A DNA stretch of 6,412 nucleotides from Rhodanobacteraceae bacterium UBA703. GTDB taxonomy: Bacteria; Pseudomonadota; Gammaproteobacteria; Xanthomonadales; Rhodanobacteraceae. The number at the start of each line of letters is the position of its first letter. The first letter of the stretch is position 1. Below the pieces are notes generated by a model that searched no databases, was not told the DNA's origin, and saw only the letters and a program-made list of their open reading frames with translations. The DNA is taken from contig DBMH01000212.1 in NCBI GenBank assembly GCA_002297645.1, positions 1-6,412 on the forward strand, read 5' to 3'. Shown here piece by piece: positions 1 through 4,842 of this stretch. The translations under genes were made by a program, and so were the position numbers.

Positions 1-1020
1 GCCGGCGCCACCGCCGGGGCCGCGCTTGCGGCCGCCGGGCTTGCCGGCTCCCGGGCGCCAGCCGTCGTCGCGCATGCGGTCGAAGGCGGCGAATTCGCGC
101 GCTTCTTCCTGGCGCGCGCCGGTCCAGGCCTGCTGCGATTTCGGGATCGGCCGGAATTCGGTCGGCGCCGCGCGGCGCTGGCCGATCACCGGGGCGAGCG
201 TCAGGCGCGGCTCCGGATTCGGCGTGCCGCTGCGCTGGCGCAGTTCGGCGACCTGGGGCGCGTCGAGTTCCTCGTAGCGGCCACGCAGCAGGCCGCGCGG
301 CAGCTCGATGTGGCCGTAGCGGATGCGCTTGAGGCGGCTGACCATCAGGCCCTGCGATTCCCACATGCGGCGGACTTCGCGATTGCGGCCTTCGCTGAGG
401 GTCACGCGAAACCAGGAATGGCTCGTGCCGCGGCTGATGACCGAGATCTGGTCGAAACGGGCAGGGCCGTCGTCGAGCTCGATGCCGGTGCGCAGGCGTT
501 CGATCGTCTCGTCCGGCACCTCGCCGTGCACGCGGCAGATGTATTCGCGCTCGATCTCCGAACGCGGATGCATCAGGGTATTGGCGAGGTCGCCGTCGGT
601 GGTCAGCAGGAGCAGGCCGGTGGTGTTGATGTCGAGGCGGCCGACCGCGATCCAGCGCGCGCCTTTCAGGTGCGGCAGCTGTTCGAACACGGTGGGGCGG
701 CCTTCGGGATCGTCGCGCGTGGCGACGACGCCTTCGGGCTTGTTGTAGAGCAGCACTTGCGCGTGTTCGACGTTGTCGGCGACGACGACGAAACGTTTGC
801 CGTCCATCTCCACGCGGTCGCCGCTGCGCACGCTCTGTCCGAGCGTGGCGGCCGCGCCGTTGAGCAGCACCTCGCCGGCGTCGATGCGCTGCTCGAGCAG
901 GCGGCGCGAGCCGAGGCCGGCATTGGCGAGCACCTTGTGCAGGCGCTCCTCGACGGCGGCGGCGCCTTCGGCGGCGGTCGGGCGCTTGAGTTTCAGGATG
1001 GATCGGGTGGGCGTGGTCAT
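1..1020 (-). CDS. rluB: 23S rRNA pseudouridine synthase RluB (C-terminus cut by window edge)
   Basis: The product is a RluB/RsuA-family enzyme that converts a uridine of 23S rRNA to pseudouridine (U2605 in E. coli). The frame stays open for 340 codons from the ATG at 1020 to position 1, so the 3' end lies outside. An S4 RNA-binding domain spans about residues 25-75 (RLHKVLANAGLGSRR). The catalytic domain follows, with YNKPEG at 92-97, the active-site motif GRLDINTTGLLLL at 127-139 with catalytic Asp130, and EGRNREVRRMWE at 210-221. After about residue 265 the chain becomes a Pro/Gly/Arg-rich, probably disordered tail (KPGGRKRGPGGG at 327-338), common in RluB of high-GC proteobacteria. The start overlaps the scpB stop (ATGA), which suggests translational coupling. 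The nearest upstream GGAA is a weak ribosome site. RluE, RluF and RsuA are related alternatives, but the sequence and the scpAB linkage favour RluB. Confidence 0.95.
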   Translation of the reverse strand, partial: MTTPTRSILKLKRPTAAEGAAAVEERLHKVLANAGLGSRRLLEQRIDAGEVLLNGAAATLGQSVRSGDRVEMDGKRFVVVADNVEHAQVLLYNKPEGVVATRDDPEGRPTVFEQLPHLKGARWIAVGRLDINTTGLLLLTTDGDLANTLMHPRSEIEREYICRVHGEVPDETIERLRTGIELDDGPARFDQISVISRGTSHSWFRVTLSEGRNREVRRMWESQGLMVSRLKRIRYGHIELPRGLLRGRYEELDAPQVAELRQRSGTPNPEPRLTLAPVIGQRRAAPTEFRPIPKSQQAWTGARQEEAREFAAFDRMRDDGWRPGAGKPGGRKRGPGGGAG

Positions 1021-1901
1021 GCGAGAGGTTCCGTGGTGTTGCCGGATTCGGCGCCGTGTTCGGGATCGGTATCGGCGCTCTGGGTGGAAGGGGCTTCGGC
1101 GTCGTCGACGACGGCGAGGGTTGCGTGACGCGCGGGGAGTTCGTCGTCCCCGGTGGGGGTTTCCGCGAGGTTCTCCGTTCCGCCGGAGGCTTCGGCGGCG
1201 CCGGATTCGGACGGGGCCGGTTCCGTACCGGTGTCGTCCGTCGTATTCGTTCCGACATCGGCATCGGTGTCGTCGGTGGACGCGGCTTCTTCCGTCTCGG
1301 CGTCCTCCACGACGTCGATACGGGCCGGAATCGCGTCGCCGTTGCCGTCGACGAGCTGCGGCTCGTTCTCCTCGAAGTCGCGGAGCTCGCTCAGCGGCGG
1401 CAGCTGGTCCAGCGACTGCAGGCTGAAGTAGTCGAGGAACTGGCGCGTGGTGCCGAACAGCGCCGGCTTGCCGGGCAGGTCGCGGTAGCCGACGACGCGC
1501 ACCCACTCGCGCTCCTCGAGCGTGCGGATGATGTTGGTCGACACGGCGACGCCGCGGATCTGCTCGATCTCGGCGCGCGTGATCGGCTGGCGATAGGCGA
1601 TCAGCGCCAATGTCTCGAGCAGGGCGCGCGAGTAGCGCGACTGCCGCTCGGTCCACAGGCGCGAGACGAACGGGTGAACGTCCTGGCGGATCTGGTAGCG
1701 GAAGCCGGAGGCGACTTCCACCAGTTCGACGCCACGCTCGGCGGCGTCGGCCTGCAGTTCGGCGACGGCGCGGGCGAGGTCTTCCTGCGGCGGCATCGCC
1801 AGTTCGTCGAACAGGCTGGAGATCTGCGGCAGCGTCAGCGGATGCGCCGATGCCAGCAGGGCGGCTTCGATGATGCGCTTGAGTTGGGCGATTTCGAACA
1901 T
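1017..1901 (-). CDS. scpB: Condensin subunit ScpB (segregation and condensation protein B)
   Basis: ScpB dimers bind the kleisin ScpA and help build the Smc-ScpAB ring on DNA. The protein has 294 residues. Two winged-helix domains fill about residues 1-85 and 90-165. The family core ETLALIAYRQPITRAEIEQI lies at 96-115, followed by GVAVSTNIIRTLEER and by GKPALFGTTRQFLDYF at 144-159. Residues from about 175 to the end form a low-complexity tail rich in Asp, Glu, Thr, Ser and Ala, with no predicted fold. ScpB proteins are often near 180-220 residues, so this tail adds roughly 100. The gene starts 23 bp after the scpA stop and ends in a 4-bp overlap with rluB, so the three are almost surely one transcript. 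No strong Shine-Dalgarno precedes the start. That start is kept because MFEIAQLKRIIEAALLAS matches the usual N-terminus of the family. Confidence 0.96.
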   Translation of the reverse strand: MFEIAQLKRIIEAALLASAHPLTLPQISSLFDELAMPPQEDLARAVAELQADAAERGVELVEVASGFRYQIRQDVHPFVSRLWTERQSRYSRALLETLALIAYRQPITRAEIEQIRGVAVSTNIIRTLEEREWVRVVGYRDLPGKPALFGTTRQFLDYFSLQSLDQLPPLSELRDFEENEPQLVDGNGDAIPARIDVVEDAETEEAASTDDTDADVGTNTTDDTGTEPAPSESGAAEASGGTENLAETPTGDDELPARHATLAVVDDAEAPSTQSADTDPEHGAESGNTTEPLA

Positions 1902-1924
1902 CGAGGGTCCGGTGGCGGAGGGCG

Positions 1925-2833
1925 TCAGGCTGCGGCGTCGTCGGACGCCGTGTCGTCCGAGGACGATCCGGCGGATTCCGCGTCGCCCGCGACGGCCAGC
2001 GACCTCACGTAGATGGCCGCCAGCGCTTCTTCCTGGACGATCTCGACGAGTTGTTCCTTGGCGAGCTCGAGCATGGCGAGGAAGGTGACGACGACGCCGT
2101 GGCGGCCTTCGCTGGCGTCGAACAGGTTCTCGAAGCGGTGGAACGTGCCGTCGCCGAGCGCGTTCAGCACGTCGGTCATGCGGCTGCGCACGTTCAGCGC
2201 GTCGCGCCGGATCGCGTGATGGCCGTACAGCTCGGCGCGCTTCATCACGTCCTTCAGCGCCAGCAGCAGTTCGCGCAGGTCGACCGGCGGCGGCAGGCGC
2301 ACGACGTTCTTTTCTTCGACCGGCACGTGCGCAAGGGCGAAGTCGCGTTCCTGCCGCGGCATCGCGTCGATGTCCTCGGCCGCCTTGCGGAAGCGCTCGT
2401 ACTCCTGCAGGCGGCGCACCAGTTCGGCGCGCGGATCTTCTTCGGTGCCTTCCTCGCTCGGCGGGCGCGGCAGCAGCAGGCGCGACTTGATCTCGGCCAG
2501 GATCGCGGCCATGACGAGGTACTCGGCCGCGAGTTCCAGCTTGAGCTCGCGCATCATGTCGATGTAGTCGACGTACTGGCGCGTGATCTCGGCGATCGGG
2601 ATGTCGAGGATGTCGAGGTTCTGCCGGCGGATCAGGTACAGCAGCAGGTCGAGCGGCCCTTCGAACGCCTCGAGGATGACTTCCAGCGCGTCCGGCGGGA
2701 TGTACAGATCCTGCGGAATCTCCAGCAGCGGCTGGCCGTGCACGACCGCGAGCGGGATTTCCTGCTGCTGCGGAACGGGCGCGAAGGCGCTGCTGGGCGA
2801 GTCTGGCGTTGGCTGCTCTGACGTCTGGTTCAT
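1925..2833 (-). CDS. scpA: Condensin subunit ScpA (kleisin)
   Basis: ScpA is the kleisin that bridges the Smc heads and binds ScpB, in the nucleoid. The chosen start gives 302 residues. The hallmark FEGPLDLLLYLIRR is at 57-70, followed by NLDILDIPIAEITRQYVDYI, with the helical bundle AAEYLVMAAILAEIKSRLLLP at about 102-122. A linker contains EEKNVVRLPPP (173-183). The C-terminal winged helix that contacts an Smc head runs from about 215 to 280 (VVTFLAMLELAKEQLVEI at 248-265). A short Ser/Asp/Ala tail closes it. The frame is open upstream to an ATG at 3040, but that extension does not resemble ScpA. The ATG at 2833 has GGGA six bases upstream. A further ATG at 2845 (adding MGSS) is possible but lacks a ribosome site. 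This is the first gene of the leftward scpA-scpB-rluB operon. Confidence 0.96.
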   Translation of the reverse strand: MNQTSEQPTPDSPSSAFAPVPQQQEIPLAVVHGQPLLEIPQDLYIPPDALEVILEAFEGPLDLLLYLIRRQNLDILDIPIAEITRQYVDYIDMMRELKLELAAEYLVMAAILAEIKSRLLLPRPPSEEGTEEDPRAELVRRLQEYERFRKAAEDIDAMPRQERDFALAHVPVEEKNVVRLPPPVDLRELLLALKDVMKRAELYGHHAIRRDALNVRSRMTDVLNALGDGTFHRFENLFDASEGRHGVVVTFLAMLELAKEQLVEIVQEEALAAIYVRSLAVAGDAESAGSSSDDTASDDAAA

Positions 2834-2839
2834 GCTCGA

Positions 2840-2843
2840 TCCC
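2840..2843 (-). promoter_or_regulatory. Ribosome binding site supporting the scpA start
   Basis: On the minus strand GGGA lies six bases before the ATG at 2833. It is short but properly spaced. It favours this start over the in-frame ATG at 2845, which has no purine-rich element in position. Confidence 0.45.
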
Positions 2844-2891
2844 ATGAGCACCGGCCCGGAAACCTCGGGCTCCCCACGGCGCGGGTCATGC

Positions 2892-2910
2892 GAAGATCTT
2901 CTGTCGACAG
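2892..2910. repeat. Two abutting 10-bp palindromes sharing one base
   Basis: GAAGATCTTC (2892-2901) and CTGTCGACAG (2901-2910) are each perfect inverted repeats and share base C2901. They lie 58-77 bp upstream of the scpA start codon, a place where a regulator could act. CTGTCGACAG has the CTGT/ACAG ends of an enterobacterial LexA box but a spacer of only 2 bp, so it is not a LexA site. Function is unknown. Confidence 0.35.
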
Positions 2911-2973
2911 TTGCGGTGCGCCGTGCGGCCGGAAAGAGACCGGCCGGATCGCGGCGTATGCAACGGGAAATGC

Positions 2974-2991
2974 CCGGATCCCGGGATCCGG
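2974..2991. repeat. Perfect 18-bp palindrome upstream of scpA and yciI
   Basis: CCGGATCCCGGGATCCGG equals its own reverse complement, with no central loop. The symmetry stops at the flanking bases C2973 and A2992. It lies 141 bp upstream of the scpA start and 195 bp upstream of the yciI start. An 18-bp perfect dyad could be an operator for a dimeric regulator, but I recognise no known consensus, and GC-rich DNA produces palindromes easily. Confidence 0.4.
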
Positions 2992-3153
2992 AGGTGCACA
3001 CATCGTTCCTGAGGTCGAAAGGCCGCGGCAGGGCGGGCACGTCGCCGCGGCGTCTCGCGCGGGAACAGCGGCCTTCCGATTCGCGCGTAGCGTACGGGCA
3101 AACGCGCCGCCGCGCAATCGTGGCGTCACCGATGCCGCATGCGGTTCATCGGC

Positions 3154-3159
3154 TACCAT
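3154..3159 (+). promoter_or_regulatory. Possible -10 element for the yciI-bolA-PPIase operon
   Basis: TACCAT, 27 bases before the yciI start, matches four of the six bases of the sigma-70 -10 hexamer (TATAAT). The positions 16-18 bp upstream (GATGCC region) do not resemble a -35 element. This is a weak candidate, chosen mainly for its position. Confidence 0.25.
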
Positions 3160-3171
3160 TGGGGTTTGACC

Positions 3172-3178
3172 GGAAGGA
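3172..3178 (+). promoter_or_regulatory. Ribosome binding site of yciI
   Basis: GGAAGGA lies eight bases upstream of the ATG at 3187. It is a strong Shine-Dalgarno and fixes this start over the in-frame ATG at 3139, whose extra 16 residues are absent from E. coli YciI. Confidence 0.75.
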
Positions 3179-3186
3179 ATCCCGCC

Positions 3187-3486
3187 ATGTGGTACGCGAT
3201 CGTCGGCACCGACAACGCCGATTCGCTGGAACGCAGGACGAGCGTGCGTCCGGCCCATCTGGAGCGCCTGCACGCGCTCAGGGACCAGGGACGCCTGCTG
3301 CTGGCGGGCCCGTTTCCCGCCATCGACGCCGAGGATCCGGGGCCGGCCGGCTTCAGCGGCAGCCTGATCGTGGCCGAATTCGACGACCTCGCCGCGGCAC
3401 GAGCCTGGGCCGACGCCGATCCCTACGTTTCGGCGGGTGTCTATCGCGAGGTCAGCGTCCGGCCGTTCCGCAAGGTGCTGCCTTGA
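3187..3486 (+). CDS. yciI: YciI family protein
   Basis: This 99-residue protein is a close match, nearly end to end, to E. coli YciI as I recall it. The shared segments are ADSLERR, SVRPAHLERL, GRLLLAGPFPA, GPAGFSGS, ARAWADADPYV and GVYREVSVRPF. YciI proteins adopt a small ferredoxin-like (dimeric alpha+beta barrel) fold. The conserved His24 and the Asp of ADADPY (Asp78) line a pocket proposed as an active site, but the reaction is not established. The protein is cytoplasmic, with no signal peptide or membrane segment. It is the first gene of a rightward operon and its stop overlaps the TTG start of the bolA-family gene. In many gammaproteobacteria yciI lies beside a septation-protein gene (yciB), which is not present here. 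Confidence 0.93.
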   Translation: MWYAIVGTDNADSLERRTSVRPAHLERLHALRDQGRLLLAGPFPAIDAEDPGPAGFSGSLIVAEFDDLAAARAWADADPYVSAGVYREVSVRPFRKVLP

Positions 3487-3758
3487 GCGCGCGAGTCGAG
3501 CAGATCCGCGAACGCCTGCACGCGGCGCTCGCGCCGTCCGTGCTGGAGATCGAGGACGAAAGCCATCGCCACGCCGGACATGCCGGCGCGCGCGACGGGC
3601 GCGGCCATTTCCGCGTACGCGTGGTGAGCGGCCAATTCGCCGGGAAGGCACCGTTGGCGCGCCATCGCGCGGTATATGCGGCGCTCGGCGAACTGATGCA
3701 GACCGACATTCATGCGCTGGCGATCGACGCTCGCGCACCGGGAGAGGAGGAACGATGA
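3483..3758 (+). CDS. bolA: BolA family protein, TTG start
   Basis: This encodes 91 residues if it starts at the TTG at 3483, which overlaps the yciI stop as TTGA. No ATG precedes the conserved region, and AAGGTG lies five bases upstream of the TTG. BolA proteins are small cytoplasmic proteins that pair with monothiol glutaredoxins to handle [2Fe-2S] clusters; BolA has also been reported as a regulator of cell shape genes. Family features are VEQIRERLHAAL at 5-16, ESHRHAGH at 26-33, the signature FAGKAPLARHRAVYAALGEL at 52-71, and the conserved His77 in IHALAI. The ESHRHAGH loop, with several histidines, fits the canonical BolA type better than the IbaG/YrbA type. Start overlap with yciI and stop overlap with the next gene (ATGA) indicate tight translational coupling. 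A paralogue elsewhere in the genome may also be called bolA. Confidence 0.9.
   Translation: MSARVEQIRERLHAALAPSVLEIEDESHRHAGHAGARDGRGHFRVRVVSGQFAGKAPLARHRAVYAALGELMQTDIHALAIDARAPGEEER
3741..3750 (+). promoter_or_regulatory. Strong ribosome binding site of the lipoprotein gene
   Basis: GGAGAGGAGG inside the end of the bolA-family gene lies four bases before the ATG at 3755. It is the best Shine-Dalgarno in the window, and it supports this start over the frame's upstream extension through the bolA gene. Confidence 0.75.
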
Positions 3759-4663
3759 GTCCGACCAGGGTCTCGAAGACGCCGTACCTGCTGCTGGCCG
3801 CGTGCGTCGCGGCCGCACTGGCCGCCTGCTCCGGTGGACGCACGGGCGGTAGCGAAGCATCGCCGCCGAAATCGTCCGGCGGTCCGACCGCGGTGACGAT
3901 CAACGGCGAAGCGGTGCCGCAAGCCCTGCTGGACGCGTTCGCGTCGATACGCGGCATGGACCTCGCCAACCCGCAGCAGCGCGAGCGCGCGATGAAGCAG
4001 TTGACGGACCTCGTGCTGGTGGACCAGCTCGCGCGCAAGGACGGTTATGCGAGCGATCCGGGCTTCGCTTCGATGGTCGAGCTCGGTCGCCTGCAGGCGG
4101 TTTCCGCCGCCGCCATGCGCCACCTCCAGAAGACCGAGGCGATCGACGACGCGGCGATCCGCGCGGAATACGATCGCCAGACGGCCAAGGGGGCCGGCAT
4201 GGCCTACGACTTCAGCCAGATGACGTACGCCGACGAGGCGTCGGCACGCAAGGCGGCTGCCGCGATCGGCGCCAAGCCTTTCGATGCGACCCTGGACAGC
4301 TATCGCAAGGACGCGCGTTCGGCGCGCAACTACACCCAGGTGCGCGCGGCCCAGGTCACGCCGGCGATGGCCGCGGCGCTGGAGGCGCTCAAGCCGGGCG
4401 AGACCACGAAGGAGCCGGTACAACTGCCGCAAGGCTGGACCGTGCTGCACGTGGCCGCGGCGAACGAAGTGCCGCAGCCGCCGTTCGAGCAGGTCAAGGA
4501 CGGTCTCCGGCGCACGCTGGCCAAGCGCTCGGTGGACGAGCGCATGGCCAGGCTGCGCGAGAGCGCCAGCGTCGTGCAGGCCGATCCTCCGCCGGCCCCG
4601 GCCTCCGTACAGGAGTCCAAGGGACCGACGCCGGTGCCGCCGGCGCCTGCGGCCGGGCAATGA
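3755..4663 (+). CDS. SurA/PpiC-type peptidyl-prolyl isomerase-like lipoprotein
   Basis: This 302-residue protein carries a lipoprotein signal: a basic N-terminus, a hydrophobic stretch at about 11-24 and a lipobox LAAC with Cys25. Ser26 at +2 suggests transfer to the outer membrane by the E. coli rule. A Ser/Gly/Pro linker follows. Residues 46-130 resemble the chaperone-type N-terminal helical domain of SurA and PpiD (VTINGEAVPQALLDAF at 47-62; QLTDLVLVDQLARKDGY at 82-98). Residues 150-235 align with a PpiC/parvulin domain (EASARKAAAAI; LKPGETTKEPVQLPQGWTVLHV at 212-233). The usual parvulin SHIL start and GGDLG turn are not visible (YDFSQMTY, and no GGDLG), so isomerase activity is doubtful. 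The tail after about 276 is Pro/Ala-rich. The likely role is a periplasm-facing chaperone for envelope proteins, inferred from the family. It is the last gene of the yciI operon. Confidence 0.8.
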   Translation: MSPTRVSKTPYLLLAACVAAALAACSGGRTGGSEASPPKSSGGPTAVTINGEAVPQALLDAFASIRGMDLANPQQRERAMKQLTDLVLVDQLARKDGYASDPGFASMVELGRLQAVSAAAMRHLQKTEAIDDAAIRAEYDRQTAKGAGMAYDFSQMTYADEASARKAAAAIGAKPFDATLDSYRKDARSARNYTQVRAAQVTPAMAAALEALKPGETTKEPVQLPQGWTVLHVAAANEVPQPPFEQVKDGLRRTLAKRSVDERMARLRESASVVQADPPPAPASVQESKGPTPVPPAPAAGQ

Positions 4664-4701
4664 ATCTCGGAGCGTTGCACTTGTTTGTCGTCGCGGCGTT
4701 G

Positions 4702-4718
4702 CGCCGGGATCGCCGGCG
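4702..4718 (+). repeat. Small GC-rich hairpin
   Basis: CGCCGG (4702-4707) pairs with CCGGCG (4713-4718) around the five-base loop GATCG. No T-run follows, so it is not a standard intrinsic terminator. Confidence 0.35.
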
Positions 4719-4742
4719 TGCGGAAATCCCGTGCCCTTGCGG

Positions 4743-4764
4743 CGGAGCCGGCTGCGCGGCTCCG
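4743..4764 (+). terminator. GC-rich hairpin, possible weak terminator of the yciI operon
   Basis: CGGAGCCG (4743-4750) pairs perfectly with CGGCTCCG (4757-4764) around the six-base loop GCTGCG. The stem is strong and lies about 80 bp after the lipoprotein stop. The following bases (GCATTGCGCG) have no T-run, so intrinsic termination is uncertain. It may instead protect the transcript's 3' end or do nothing. Confidence 0.3.
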
Positions 4765-4842
4765 GCATTGCGCGACCTGCCGCCTGGCGCGGGCCGCCCT
4801 CGAGCAACCGCCGCCTGCGGCACTCCCTGACAGCGATCCTCC

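Larger units (their letters stand above)
2834..3186. other. Divergent intergenic region between scpA and yciI
   Basis: This 353-bp stretch separates the leftward scpA operon from the rightward yciI operon and must hold whatever promoters drive both, unless scpA is transcribed from further away. Long open frames cross it on both strands, but their translations are Arg/Pro/Ala-rich, resemble no family I recognise and lack ribosome sites, so I treat it as noncoding. It contains several perfect palindromes (2892-2901, 2901-2910, 2974-2991) and a repeated GCCGCGGC at 3022-3029 and 3044-3051. I find no convincing sigma-70 promoter for scpA. No tRNA-like fold and no terminator with a T-run is visible. 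Confidence 0.7.
4664..4842 (+). other. Intergenic gap before smc
   Basis: These 179 bp between the lipoprotein stop and the smc ATG contain no plausible gene. TTGCAC at 4675 could serve as a -35, but no -10 follows at the proper distance. Two GC-rich hairpins lie in the middle. The 20 bases before the smc start (ending GCGATCCTCC) lack a Shine-Dalgarno, so smc initiation is either weak or independent of one. Read-through from the upstream operon into smc is possible. Confidence 0.6.

Noticed and set aside
310..1128. Plus-strand frame of 272 codons opposite rluB
   Set aside because: It is antisense to a complete set of RluB motifs (S4 domain, catalytic GRLD, EGRNREVRR) and resembles no protein family.
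1068..1275. Imperfect repeats of GGTATCGG/GGTGTCGTCG-like units inside scpB
   Set aside because: They come from the Asp/Thr/Ser/Ala-rich tail using few codons. The units are irregular in spacing and show no array structure.
1056..2012. Long plus-strand open frame, 318 codons, opposite scpB and the end of scpA
   Set aside because: It is the antisense of genuine scpB and scpA. Its translation is Gly/Val/Arg-rich low complexity without a family match, a usual by-product of high third-position GC.
2901..2910. Possible LexA/SOS box CTGTCGACAG upstream of scpA
   Set aside because: An E. coli LexA box needs CTGT and ACAG separated by eight bases; here the spacer is two. The xanthomonad LexA motif is also different.
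2834..3040. N-terminal extension of scpA by 69 residues
   Set aside because: The extra residues are Arg/Pro-rich, unlike any ScpA N-terminus, and there is a ribosome site before the ATG at 2833.
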